Positions 49,396-58,207 of a stretch of DNA of 64,000 nt are shown here, piece after piece. A model generated the notes under the pieces. It had not been told where the DNA came from. It searched no databases and saw nothing but the letters and a program-made list of their open reading frames with translations. Source of the stretch: Zeimonas sp050187175 (GTDB taxonomy: Bacteria; Pseudomonadota; Gammaproteobacteria; Burkholderiales; Burkholderiaceae_E); contig JBFWXS010000011.1 of NCBI GenBank assembly GCA_050187175.1, positions 1-64,000 of the forward strand, in the 5' to 3' direction. Positions within the stretch are counted from its first letter, which is position 1; every line of letters begins with the position of its first letter. Both the position numbers and the translations under genes were made by a program.

Positions 49396-49461
49396 CGATT
49401 CACTCCATCGTAGAGTCGCCCGGCTGGCGGGCGGTGTTTGGCGAGCTCGGCGCACTCGGGC

Positions 49462-49905
49462 TCAGCGTTCCAGGTCGCTTGCCGTGACTTCCTTGACCTC
49501 GCCCTTGATGTTCATCCGCCCTTCGTAGATGGGCCGGGCTCCCGTCGTGGGCCCCTGGTACTGGACGAAGAACAGCGTTCCACCCGTTTCCGTGGTCATC
49601 GCCTCTTCGTAGTGCGGGTCGGCATGGAATACGACCGTGCCGGGCCCGTACAGCTTCCCGCCCATGTTGAATTCGCCCTCGATCACGTACCAGACCTGCG
49701 CGAAGTCGTGCTTGTGCAGGCGGAAGCCGGCGCCGGGCTCGTAGTGCAGGAAGCCGGCATTCGGCTCCGTGGGCCGTTCGGGGCGCGCGTGGAACAGGAA
49801 CTTCGTCTTGTTCTTGAAGCGCCCCATTTCCCATTCCATCGAATCCGGCGTGCGGTACTCGGGCGGGTTGTGCTGACTGACGTCGAGCTGGATCTCGTTG
49901 CTCAT
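49462..49905 (-). CDS. Small cupin-domain protein
   Basis: 147-aa single-domain cupin. Motif 1 reads GFRLHKHDFAQVWYVIEGEF, with His-x-His but Gln in place of the usual Glu; motif 2 is YGPGTVVFHADPHYE. Metal binding is likely but not certain. AAGGA precedes the ATG at 49905. It lies between the amidohydrolase and TctC genes. Could be an isomerase, dioxygenase or sensor; no specific function can be assigned. Confidence 0.75.
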   Translation of the reverse strand: MSNEIQLDVSQHNPPEYRTPDSMEWEMGRFKNKTKFLFHARPERPTEPNAGFLHYEPGAGFRLHKHDFAQVWYVIEGEFNMGGKLYGPGTVVFHADPHYEEAMTTETGGTLFFVQYQGPTTGARPIYEGRMNIKGEVKEVTASDLER

Positions 49906-49928
49906 GTCGGGTTTCCTTGAAAAGTTGC

Positions 49929-51128
49929 CTAACAGGCCTGTTGCTGGATCTCGGGAATCCGAGAGGCTGGAGGAGTGTTGCGAGACCGCCCGCAGCGGAC
50001 CAGGCCGTCGATCACCACCATGCCCACGCCGGGGAGATCGCCGGTCGCGATGCTGCTCAGCAGATCGGGCTGGCTCGAATGCTGAGCGGTGTCGAGGAAC
50101 ACGAAGTCGGCTGCGCGTCCGGGCTCGATCAGCCCGCAGTCGAGCTGGCGGATGCGAGCGGTATTGCCGGTCGCGAAACAGATCGCCTGCTCCGCGGGGA
50201 TGCCGCCGACGCTGGACAGGAAGGCGATCAACCTGAGGATGCCGGTCGGCTGCACGCCCGATCCGGCGGGCGAATCGGTGCCGAGGATGATCCGGTTCAG
50301 CTGGCCCAGCTCCCTCGCGGTGCGCAGCGCGAACAGCGCCGCCAGCTCGTTGCCGTTGTGCACGATCTCTATCGCGCGGCCGCAGCCCTCGCACAGGCAG
50401 CGGATCTGCCGCTGCGACAAGGCCGTATGGCCGCCGTTGATGTGACCGATGATGTCGGCATCCGCTTCGAGCACCATGTCGGCATCGACGTATCCGGATC
50501 CCGGCACGGACGGCCCGCCCGTGTGAATCGTCGACTGGATGCCGTACTTGCGCGACCATTCGACCATCCGCCGCGCGGTGGGGCTGTCCTTGACTGAGCC
50601 GAGGCCGATCTCGCCGAGCAGCGTCACGCCGGCCTGCGCCAGTTCGCGGAAGTCGGACTCCTCCATGCCATGCTCGATGACCGGCGCCCCCGCGAGTACC
50701 TTGACTCCGCTCGGACGGCTGTTCGCGAACGCTCGCTGCGCGGTCACCGCCTGGGCCTTCAGGCCGACGATGTCCTTCGGCCGCCCCGGCAGATGGACCT
50801 CGCCCGCGGAGATCATGCAGGTCACCCCGCCGTTCATGAACGAGTCGATCCAGCCGATCTGGTTCTGCCGCGGCGTCCAGTCGCCGAACACCGGATGCAC
50901 ATGGCTGTCGATCAGGCCGGGCGCGAGCGCACAGCCGCGTGCATCGATGATCATGTCCGCGCGATCCGTGTCCAGATCGCCGTAGCGGCCGACGGAGGCA
51001 ATGCGGCCGTCCAGACAGACGATCGTGTCGGCATCGATGAGCGGCGCCTGCAGATCGCCGGACAGCATCAAGCCGACGTTTCGAATCAGCAGCTTTCCCG
51101 CGGCGCGTGTCTCAGTGGCGTCGTGCAT
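49929..51128 (-). CDS. Amidohydrolase resembling enamidase
   Basis: 399-aa metal-dependent amidohydrolase. Metal ligands are visible: His76 and His78 (GLIDSHVHPVFGDWTPRQ), Glu in LLGEIGLGSV, a His in STIHTGG, one in IIGHINGGH, and Asp in LGTDSPAGSG. The DWTPRQNQIGWIDSFMNGG and GEVHLPGRPKDIVGLKA blocks recall enamidase of nicotinate fermentation (6-oxo-tetrahydronicotinate hydrolysis) as I remember it. No other nicotinate genes are near, so a related cyclic enamide or lactam is as likely. First gene of a five-gene operon, divergent from a GntR regulator. Confidence 0.72.
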   Translation of the reverse strand: MHDATETRAAGKLLIRNVGLMLSGDLQAPLIDADTIVCLDGRIASVGRYGDLDTDRADMIIDARGCALAPGLIDSHVHPVFGDWTPRQNQIGWIDSFMNGGVTCMISAGEVHLPGRPKDIVGLKAQAVTAQRAFANSRPSGVKVLAGAPVIEHGMEESDFRELAQAGVTLLGEIGLGSVKDSPTARRMVEWSRKYGIQSTIHTGGPSVPGSGYVDADMVLEADADIIGHINGGHTALSQRQIRCLCEGCGRAIEIVHNGNELAALFALRTARELGQLNRIILGTDSPAGSGVQPTGILRLIAFLSSVGGIPAEQAICFATGNTARIRQLDCGLIEPGRAADFVFLDTAQHSSQPDLLSSIATGDLPGVGMVVIDGLVRCGRSRNTPPASRIPEIQQQAC

Positions 51129-51525
51129 GGTTTCCGGTGGCTTTCGCCGGGTTCGCGGGGTTCAAGGGCGTCTCCTGTACATCCAGCTGGATTTGTGAAT
51201 CCCAAATTCGATTTATTGGATCTATTCTAACCACATTTTCTGATTTATGAATCCATTGGATCCAAATTTAATTTCTTAGCGTAATCTTTGGATCCAAAAA
51301 TTACGGCCTACGAGCATAAGGCATTCTTCATACGGCCTTCGTGCGACACCTTTGAAGCATCGGACGGAGGGGCTGACCCTAGGCCGATGGACTGCTCCCA
51401 AGAGCCGTCAGCGCCGCCCTTCCCTGCTGTCAGCCTGATGACGCAGTGCAGTACAATCAATAAAAGTGCATTTTTGGATCAAAATGGATCCAAATAATGA
51501 AGGCATGGTCATATCAGGGTGCCCA
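51129..51525. promoter_or_regulatory. AT-rich divergent promoter region with a GGATCC-centred operator array
   Basis: This 397-base region between the amidohydrolase and GntR genes is much richer in A/T than its surroundings. It carries repeated GGATC-centred palindromes: ATTGGATCTA (51215-51224), TTGGATCCAA (51256-51265), TTTGGATCCAAA (51287-51298), TTTTTGGATCAAAA (51471-51484) and TGGATCCAAA (51485-51494). The last two overlap possible starts of the GntR gene, so autoregulation is likely. Confidence 0.7.
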
Positions 51526-52245
51526 ATGGCAAGCTCAGCGGAAGAGAATCTGGTCGCGCATCTGGTCGAGCAGATCCAGGAGAGGATCGCGTCAGGCGAA
51601 TATCAGCCAGGGCAGAAACTCAAGCAGGTGGCGCTCGCCAATGCGTTCCAGGTCAGCCGCACGCCGGTCCGGCAGGCGCTGTCGCTGCTGGCAGCCCGCG
51701 GACTGGTCGATCAGAAGCAGCAGAGCGGGGTCGTCGTGCGGGCGCAGTCCGCCAAGGATGTGCGCGACATGTATCGCGTCCGCGCCGAAGTCGAGGGGCT
51801 AGCCGCCCAGCTCGCCGCGCTGTGGATCACTGATACGCAGCTGGCCGAATTGCGCCGGATCCATGAGCGCTTCGTCCAGGCGGTCTCGGACCTGAACCGG
51901 CTGCGCCAGGACGGCCACACCGCCGAGTACGAACAGGCCAAGCGCGAATGGGTCGCGACGAACAGCGAGTTCCATTCGTCGATCTATCAGGCATCGTGCA
52001 ACAGCTACCTGCGGAAGGTGATCGAGGATCTGCACCTGGGCTCGTCGCGCGGACCGATGGCGACGTCCGCGCTAGGCATGTACAAGCACCGGATGGAAAA
52101 GAACATGGCGCACCACGAGGCCATCCTGGTCGCGCTGGAGTCGCGCGACGAGATCGCGGCACGACAGGCCATGGCCACGCACGTGCTGGAAGCCGGCGAG
52201 TTCGTCGCGGGATGGCTGGAGAACCGCGGCCGATCCGACGGATGA
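51526..52245 (+). CDS. GntR-family regulator (FCD effector domain)
   Basis: 239 aa from the ATG at 51526, which has AGGG 6 bases upstream; in-frame starts at 51466 (GTG), 51484 and 51505 are alternatives but lie on the operator array. The winged helix-turn-helix is IASGEYQPGQKLKQVALANAFQVSRTPVRQALSLLAARGLV. A helical FCD ligand domain follows (RVRAEVEGLAAQLAAL; SEFHSSIYQASCNSYL; HHEAILVALESRDEIAARQA). It very probably controls the divergent amidohydrolase-cupin-TctC-TauD operon. Confidence 0.88.
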   Translation: MASSAEENLVAHLVEQIQERIASGEYQPGQKLKQVALANAFQVSRTPVRQALSLLAARGLVDQKQQSGVVVRAQSAKDVRDMYRVRAEVEGLAAQLAALWITDTQLAELRRIHERFVQAVSDLNRLRQDGHTAEYEQAKREWVATNSEFHSSIYQASCNSYLRKVIEDLHLGSSRGPMATSALGMYKHRMEKNMAHHEAILVALESRDEIAARQAMATHVLEAGEFVAGWLENRGRSDG

Positions 52246-52258
52246 GCGCGCAGCGGCG

Positions 52259-53056
52259 CTAGCTCGAACGCTCCGAAGACAGCTCCGCGGGCAGCTCCGC
52301 AAGCACCTGCCGGCCCAGCGGCAGGCTGCCCGCCTGCAGCAGCGCATCGACGCGCTGCGAATACGCGCTGACGTGACGCTGCATCCGCCGCCGCGCCGCA
52401 TCGGCGTCCTGCGCGACGATCGCGTCCAGCACCCGCCGATGTGCGCGCGCGACGGTCACGCGGATCTCGTCGGTCACCACGTCCTTCACGCGCGTAGCCT
52501 CCTCGATCAGCTCGGTCAGCGAAGCCATGAAGGCGCGCAGCAGATCATTGTGGCTGGCCACGGCTACCGCGTAATGCCAGCGCAGGTTCTGCTCGAGGAA
52601 TTCATCGTTGTCCGTCAACGCGGCCTCGTCGAGCCTGGCTGAGATCGCTTCCAGCGTCGCGAGGTCGGTCTCGGTGCGATGCTGGGCCGCCAGTTGCGCC
52701 AACATCGGCTCCAGCGCTTCGCGCGCGGCGATCAGCGACGAAATGGTGACGCCGCGCCCCTTCGCGAACATCGCCACCTGGCGCGCCAGCAGCTCATCGG
52801 TGGGCCGGCACACCACCGAGCCGCCGTATCGGCCCGGCCGGGTGCGCACCAGGCCGTCGGCCTCGAGCAGCCGCAGGGCCTCGCGCACCGATCCGCGGCT
52901 CAAGCCGCTCAGCGCCACCAGCTCGCGCTCGGCCGGCAGCGGGCTGTCGGCCGGATAGACGCCGGTCAGGATCTTGCCGCGCAACTGCTCGGCGAGCAGG
53001 TCGCACGACTTGGGGACCTCGATCCGTTCGATGTCCGGGGGGCTGCTCATCTGCAT
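52259..53056 (-). CDS. FadR-type GntR-family regulator
   Basis: 265 aa. DNA-binding domain: QLRGKILTGVYPADSPLPAERELVALSGLSRGSVREALRLLEADGLV, then RTRPGRYGGSVV. The FCD domain follows (LIAAREALEPMLAQLAA; FLEQNLRWHYAVAVASHNDLL; AHRRVLDAIVAQDADAARR). It is convergent with the other GntR gene (13 bases between stops) and divergent from the CoA-transferase/acyl-CoA dehydrogenase/TctC operon, its likely target. Met at 53050 is an equally good start. Confidence 0.9.
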   Translation of the reverse strand: MQMSSPPDIERIEVPKSCDLLAEQLRGKILTGVYPADSPLPAERELVALSGLSRGSVREALRLLEADGLVRTRPGRYGGSVVCRPTDELLARQVAMFAKGRGVTISSLIAAREALEPMLAQLAAQHRTETDLATLEAISARLDEAALTDNDEFLEQNLRWHYAVAVASHNDLLRAFMASLTELIEEATRVKDVVTDEIRVTVARAHRRVLDAIVAQDADAARRRMQRHVSAYSQRVDALLQAGSLPLGRQVLAELPAELSSERSS

Positions 53057-53127
53057 GGCGACTCGGCTGCTCGACGCGGCTCGATGACTGCCGCGACTCG
53101 ATTCGATGCGGAATTGTTCACGCTAAT

Positions 53128-53142
53128 ATTGATCCAGTCAAT
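53128..53142. promoter_or_regulatory. Candidate operator for the FadR-type regulator
   Basis: ATTGA-TCCAG-TCAAT is a 5-5-5 inverted repeat in the 142-base divergent promoter region, in a locally AT-rich stretch. It lies 57 bases upstream of the CoA-transferase start. Confidence 0.5.
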
Positions 53143-53198
53143 GGTTTGACCTAAAGTACCGCATTCAGCGGCAACGAGATTCAGGCAGAGGAGACCGA

Positions 53199-54404
53199 GT
53201 GAACCGCTTCGCCCCGCTGCACGGCATCCGCGTGCTCGATTTCTCGAAGGTGCTGGCCGGCCCGCTCTGCACGCAGTATCTGGGCGAAATGGGGGCCGAC
53301 GTCATCAAGATCGAAGCCACCGACGGCGGCGACGATTCCCGCCGCTGGCCGCCGTTCGAGGGTGACGACGGCACCGTCTTCGTCAGCGTCAATCGCAACA
53401 AGCGCAGCCTCGCGCTCGATCTGAAGCAGCCCGCCGGCCGCGAGATCTGCCATCGCCTGGCACGTTCCGCGGACATCGTCGTCGAGAGCTTCGGCCCCGG
53501 CGTCGCCGCGCGGCTCGGCGTCGACGAAGGCAGCCTGCGTCCCGGCAACCCCGGCCTGATCTACTGCAGCATTTCCGGCTACGGCAGCGTCGGGCCTATG
53601 CGCGACGGCAAGGGCTACGATCTGGTGCTGCAGGCCTTCACCGGCATGCTGTCGATCACCGGCGAAACCGGCGGCCCGCCGCTGCGCAGCCCGTTCTCGC
53701 CGGTCGACCAGGGTACCGGCATGCACGCGCTGATCGGCATCCTCGGCGCGCTGCTCGAACGGTCGCGCACCGGGCGCGGCGTCAGGCTCGAGGCCTCGCT
53801 GTTCGACACCTCGGTCGGCTTCCTCGGCTACTTCCTGCAGGGCTTCTGGAAGCGCGGCACCGAACCCGAGCGCGTCGGATCGGGACACGAATCGCTGTGC
53901 CCGTACCAGGCCTTCGACACCGCCGACAAGCCGGTGATCCTGGGCGTCGCCAATGACGCGCTGTGGCGCCGCTTCTGCGCAGTGGCCGGCCAGCCGGAGC
54001 TGGCGGGGCGCGCCGAGTCCCTGACCAATGCCGACCGGGTGCAGCACCGCGCGCAGACGGTGGCCGCGGTGGCCAAGATCATGCGCACGCGCAGCCGCGC
54101 CGAATGGATCGAGGCACTCGACGCCGCCGGCGTGCCGTGCTCGCCGGTCCATACGCTGGGCGAACTGTCGGCACATCCGCACACGCGCGAATCGGGGATG
54201 GTCTTCGACCACGCCGTCCCGCGCACGCCGCCGCTGCATGGCGTGGCCCAGCCGCTGCGCGTCGACGGCGAACGCCTGCAGCCGCAGCGTCCGCCACCCG
54301 CGCTGGGCCAGCACACGATCGAAGTGCTGCGGCAGGCCGGCTACGGCGACGACGAAATCGATGCGCTGCTGCGCGACGGCGTCGCGCGCGCCGCCGGGCG
54401 CTGA
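53199..54404 (+). CDS. CaiB/BaiF family III CoA-transferase
   Basis: 401 aa, GTG start with GAGGAG upstream. N-terminal signature GIRVLDFSKVLAGPLCTQYLGEMGADVIKIE; likely nucleophile Asp170 in SPVDQGTG; VNRNKRSLALDLK and GYDLVLQAFTGMLSITGE are family blocks. Unlike the gene at 303 it has no repeat extension. Heads a plus-strand operon with an acyl-CoA dehydrogenase and a TctC protein. Probably activates an imported carboxylate as its CoA thioester. Confidence 0.92.
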   Translation: MNRFAPLHGIRVLDFSKVLAGPLCTQYLGEMGADVIKIEATDGGDDSRRWPPFEGDDGTVFVSVNRNKRSLALDLKQPAGREICHRLARSADIVVESFGPGVAARLGVDEGSLRPGNPGLIYCSISGYGSVGPMRDGKGYDLVLQAFTGMLSITGETGGPPLRSPFSPVDQGTGMHALIGILGALLERSRTGRGVRLEASLFDTSVGFLGYFLQGFWKRGTEPERVGSGHESLCPYQAFDTADKPVILGVANDALWRRFCAVAGQPELAGRAESLTNADRVQHRAQTVAAVAKIMRTRSRAEWIEALDAAGVPCSPVHTLGELSAHPHTRESGMVFDHAVPRTPPLHGVAQPLRVDGERLQPQRPPPALGQHTIEVLRQAGYGDDEIDALLRDGVARAAGR

Positions 54405-54458
54405 GCAGGCGCCTGCGCTGGGCAGCCCTTCCAGAGCATACGAAAGGCACGAAGACAA

Positions 54459-55622
54459 ATGGACTTCTCCTACACCGACGAGCAGCTCGAGATCCAGCGC
54501 GCCATCGAAGGCATCTGCCGTCCGTTCGATGCCGACTACTGGCGCCGCAAGGATGCGGAAGGCGGCTTTCCGCACGACTTCCACCGCGCCCTCGCGCAGG
54601 CCGGCTGGCTGGGCATCGCCATGCCGGCCGAAGTCGGCGGCGCCGGGCTGGGCATCGCCGAGGCCGCCATCATGATGCGCACGATCTCCGAATCGGGTGC
54701 CGGCCTGTCCGGAGCCTCGGCGGTCCACATGAACATCTTCGGGCTGCATCCGGTGGTGGTGCACGGCACCAAGGAGCAGCACCAGCGCTTCCTGCCGCCG
54801 CTGATCCAGGGCAAGGAGAAAGCCTGCTTCGGCGTCACCGAGCCGAACACCGGGCTCAACACGCTGAAGCTGAAGACGCGCGCGCGGCGCGAAGGCGATC
54901 GCTACGTCGTGAACGGACAGAAGGTCTGGATCTCCACGGCACAGGTCGCGGAGAAGATCCTGCTGCTGACGCGCACCGCCGACCATGACCCGGCCGCGCC
55001 TTCGCGCGGGCTCACGCTGTTCTATGCCGACCTCGACCGCAGCAAGATCGAAGTGCGCGAGATCGACAAGCACGGCCGCAAGGCGGTCGACTCGAACCAG
55101 CTGTTCATCGACGGGCTCGAGATCCCGGTCGAGAACCGCATCGGCGAGGAAGGCCGCGGCTTCGAGTACATCCTGCACGGACTGAACCCGGAGCGCATCC
55201 TGATCTCGGCCGAAGCGATCGGCCTGGGCCGCGTCGCGCTGAAGCGTGCCGCGCAGTACGCCGGCGAACGCATCGTCTTCGACCGGCCGATCGGCCAGAA
55301 CCAGGGCATCCAGCACCCGCTGGCCAAGTGCTGGATCGAGCTCGAAGCGGCCAACTTGATGATGCTGCGAGCAGCCTGGCTGTACGACCAGGGCAAGCCC
55401 TGCGGACCGGAAGCGAACGGCGCCAAGTTCATGGCCGGCGAAGCCGGCTTCCGCGCCTGCGAGACCGCGGTGCTCACGCACGGCGGCATGGGCTATTCGA
55501 AGGAGTTCCACGTCGAGCGCTATCTGCGCGAAGTGATGCTGACGCGCATCGCGCCGATCACGCCGCAGCTGATCCTGAGCCACATCGCCGAGAAGGTGCT
55601 GGGGCTGCCCAAATCCTATTGA
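54459..55622 (+). CDS. Acyl-CoA dehydrogenase
   Basis: 387-aa FAD flavoprotein. Blocks: MDFSYTDEQLEIQRAIEGIC, FGVTEPNTGLNT (flavin/substrate), VWISTAQVAEKILLLTRT, HGGMGYSKEFHVERYLREV and the ending AEKVLGLPKSY. The base position used by medium-chain enzymes (IYEGT) reads IAPIT here; Glu245 in NPERILIS sits where isovaleryl- and long-chain enzymes keep their catalytic Glu. Second in the operon, 54 bases after the CoA-transferase. Substrate unknown, perhaps a branched or aromatic acyl-CoA. Confidence 0.92.
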   Translation: MDFSYTDEQLEIQRAIEGICRPFDADYWRRKDAEGGFPHDFHRALAQAGWLGIAMPAEVGGAGLGIAEAAIMMRTISESGAGLSGASAVHMNIFGLHPVVVHGTKEQHQRFLPPLIQGKEKACFGVTEPNTGLNTLKLKTRARREGDRYVVNGQKVWISTAQVAEKILLLTRTADHDPAAPSRGLTLFYADLDRSKIEVREIDKHGRKAVDSNQLFIDGLEIPVENRIGEEGRGFEYILHGLNPERILISAEAIGLGRVALKRAAQYAGERIVFDRPIGQNQGIQHPLAKCWIELEAANLMMLRAAWLYDQGKPCGPEANGAKFMAGEAGFRACETAVLTHGGMGYSKEFHVERYLREVMLTRIAPITPQLILSHIAEKVLGLPKSY

Positions 55623-55669
55623 TCGACCCCCGGCGCCGGACGCCGACATATCCAGGAGGAGACCTCGTC

Positions 55670-56635
55670 ATGCTGAGCCGATCGCTAGCCATCATCACCG
55701 CCTGCGCCTGCGCCGCTTTCGCCGCCGCCGGCCACGCGCAGACCTATCCGTCGAAGCCGGTCAAGATCGTCGTTCCGTACGCCGCCGGGCAGGGAACCGA
55801 CATCGTCGCGCGCTATTTCGCCGAGCAGTTGACGCGCTCGCTAGGCCAGAGTTTCGTGGTCGAGAATCGCGCGGGCGCGGGCGGCAACATCGGCACGCAG
55901 CTGGTCGCCAAGTCGCCGGCCGACGGCTACACGCTGATGATGGGCACCAATGCCACTCATGCGGCCAACTCGGTGCTGTACGACAACCCCGGTTTCGATC
56001 CGCAGGCCGACTTCGAGCCCGTCGCGCTGGTCGGCATCCTGCCGCTGGTCTTCGTCAGCAGCGTCACCAGCCCGGTCGACTCGATCCAGAAGCTGGTCGC
56101 GGTCGCGCGCGCCAAACCGGGCGCCGTCAACTTCGCCGTCACCACGACCACCAGCCGCTCCGCCTATGAACTGCTCAAGCAGCAGGCGCAGGCGACGTTC
56201 GCACCGGTGCCGTACAAAGGCGCTGCGCAGGCGGCCTCGGACATCATCGGCAATCAGATCGAGTACACGGTGGACACGATCACCTCGCTGCGGCCGTACG
56301 TCGAAAGCGGCAAGCTGAAGGCGCTCGGCGTCACCTCGGCCAGCAGCACGCGCCTGATGCCCGGCATCGCCTCGGTGGCCGAGCAGGGCGTGCCCGGCTA
56401 CGAGATCTCGGGCTGGAACGTGGTCTTCGCGCCCAAAGGCACGCCACCTGCGGCGATCCGCGTGCTGGCCAGCGAACTGGGCAAGCTGATGGCCATGCCC
56501 GAGACGCAGGCCAAGCTGCTGCAGCTCGGCGTCGACCCGCTGGTCAAGACCGGCGACGATCTCGCCGCCTTCATGAACGTCGAACGCGACAAGTGGGGCA
56601 AGCTGATCCGCGCCGCCAACCTGAAGGCGCAGTGA
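55670..56635 (+). CDS. TctC/Bug-family periplasmic solute-binding protein
   Basis: 321 aa. Signal peptide about 1-23 (LAIITACACAAFAAAGHAQ). Motifs: YPSKPVKIVVPYAAGQGTDI, VVENRAGAGGNIGTQLVAK, ADGYTLMMGTNATHA, PVPYKGAAQAASD, MPGIASVAEQGVPGYE. AGGAGGAG lies upstream of the ATG at 55670. Third gene of the CoA-transferase/acyl-CoA dehydrogenase operon; likely delivers its substrate. Confidence 0.92.
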   Translation: MLSRSLAIITACACAAFAAAGHAQTYPSKPVKIVVPYAAGQGTDIVARYFAEQLTRSLGQSFVVENRAGAGGNIGTQLVAKSPADGYTLMMGTNATHAANSVLYDNPGFDPQADFEPVALVGILPLVFVSSVTSPVDSIQKLVAVARAKPGAVNFAVTTTTSRSAYELLKQQAQATFAPVPYKGAAQAASDIIGNQIEYTVDTITSLRPYVESGKLKALGVTSASSTRLMPGIASVAEQGVPGYEISGWNVVFAPKGTPPAAIRVLASELGKLMAMPETQAKLLQLGVDPLVKTGDDLAAFMNVERDKWGKLIRAANLKAQ

Positions 56636-56654
56636 CTGAAAACGCGGCCGCCGC

Positions 56655-56849
56655 TCAGAGCAGCCTGGCCAGCAAGGCCGCCAGCGCCGACAGCAGCACT
56701 GTCGACGCGAGCGGGATCGACCAGTCGCGGCCGAACGCGCGGAAATTGAAATCGCCGGGCAGACGGCCGATACCCAGGCGGCGCAGCATCGGCATCAGGC
56801 CCGAGAACAGCACCAGGGCCAGCAGCGTCACGAGCAGCCACTTCATCAT
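56655..56849 (-). CDS. DUF2905 small membrane protein
   Basis: 64 aa with two hydrophobic helices (about 3-22 and 46-63) around the conserved RRLGIGRLPGDFNF segment that marks DUF2905. It overlaps the stop of the upstream methyltransferase (ATGA) and is probably translated with it. Function unknown. Confidence 0.85.
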   Translation of the reverse strand: MMKWLLVTLLALVLFSGLMPMLRRLGIGRLPGDFNFRAFGRDWSIPLASTVLLSALAALLARLL

Positions 56850-58117
56850 GGCTGGCTCGGCAGCAGCGAGGCACGCCGGTCGCGGCCGGCGAAGCCGATC
56901 GCGTCATCGGCCACGCCGCGGCCGAACGCAATCACCTTGAACAGCTCGCCCATCTCGGCCTCGGACAGCAGCGGCTGAACGGCCTGCGTCTGCCGAGCCC
57001 AGGCCAGCGCATCGCCGCGCGGCTGCGCCATCAGGCGCTCCAGCAGGCCGCAGTCGATCAGGAAGCGAGCCTGCGAGGTGAAGCCGAGCAGGTCCAGCCC
57101 CGCCTGCGCCGCCGCCTGCGCGACCGCGGTGAAATCGACGTGCGCGGTGATGTCCTGCAGGCCCGGCCAGCGCAGCGGATCGCCATGCGAGCGGTGACGA
57201 TAGTGACAGCGCAGCGTGCCCTGATCTCGCTGCGGATGGTAGAACTCGGCGCGCGGAAAGCCGTAGTCGATCAGCAGCAGCGCGCCATGGCCGATCCGTT
57301 CGCCCACCGTGCGGACCCAGCCCTGCGCCTGCTCGCCGACTTCGGACAGGTAGTCGGCCGAGATGCTGCCCTCGGTGCCGTCTGCGTCCGAGTCCGCGCC
57401 TACGTCTGCGTTCGCGTCGGCGAGCAGCGCCCGCACGCGTCGCGCGAAGTCGGCGTCGGCGGGGCGGTCGGCAAACGTAAAGCCGCCGCGTTCCGTCGCC
57501 CCGCCGTCAGGCTGCGACGCACGCACGACACCGCGCTCGAACACCATCCCGCCGGACCGCCGGAACAGGCGCACCGGCATCGCATCCAGCAGTTCGTTGC
57601 CGACCACCACGCCGTCGAGACGCTCGGGCAGCGCTTCGAGCCAGACGACGCGGTCGAGCAGCTGCGGCACCTCGGCCGCCAGACGCTCACGCTGCCGCTC
57701 GCGCAGATCGGCAGACAGCTCGACGATCGCATAGCGCGACGGCAGCGCTCCTTCGGCCTGCAGCGTAGACAGCAGCTGCGCCGCCAGCGCGCCCGAGCCG
57801 GCGCCGAACTCGAACAGCGTCGCCGGCACGCCGGCCTCGAACCACTGCGCGCACTGCGCCGCGACGCAGGCGCCGAACAAGGGCGACAGCTCGGGTGCGG
57901 TGACGAAATCGCCGGCCGCGCCGAACTTGCGGCTGCCGGCGGCGTAGTAGCCGAGTCCGGGCTCGTACAGCGCCTGCTGCATCCACGCATCGAAACCGAT
58001 CCAGCCGCCTGCTGCATCGATCGACGCGCCGAGGCGCTGCGCCAGACGATGCGACAGAGCGAGCGCCGCCGCGGGCGGCGGCGGCAGCTCGGACGAAGGG
58101 CGTGAATTGGGGACCAT
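56846..58117 (-). CDS. MidA/NDUFAF7-like SAM-dependent methyltransferase
   Basis: 423 aa. Family blocks: IGFDAWMQQALYEPGLGYYAAG, GDFVTAPELSPLFGACVAAQ, the SAM loop LFEFGAGSGALAAQLL, VVVGNELLDAMPVRLF, LLIDYGFPRAEFYHP and GLQDITAHVDFTAVAQAA. Mitochondrial relatives methylate a complex I subunit. An acidic repeat insert (DANADVGADSDADG) near residue 240 is not expected in the family. Divergent from the pteridine reductase gene. Confidence 0.9.
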   Translation of the reverse strand: MVPNSRPSSELPPPPAAALALSHRLAQRLGASIDAAGGWIGFDAWMQQALYEPGLGYYAAGSRKFGAAGDFVTAPELSPLFGACVAAQCAQWFEAGVPATLFEFGAGSGALAAQLLSTLQAEGALPSRYAIVELSADLRERQRERLAAEVPQLLDRVVWLEALPERLDGVVVGNELLDAMPVRLFRRSGGMVFERGVVRASQPDGGATERGGFTFADRPADADFARRVRALLADANADVGADSDADGTEGSISADYLSEVGEQAQGWVRTVGERIGHGALLLIDYGFPRAEFYHPQRDQGTLRCHYRHRSHGDPLRWPGLQDITAHVDFTAVAQAAAQAGLDLLGFTSQARFLIDCGLLERLMAQPRGDALAWARQTQAVQPLLSEAEMGELFKVIAFGRGVADDAIGFAGRDRRASLLPSQP

Positions 58118-58207
58118 GGAGCGCGCAGTCTAGACCATGGCCGCCGCCCGCATGCGGCGGCCGGCCGCGGCGGGATGCTTTACACTGCGGCGCACGGTCC
58201 CACCGCC

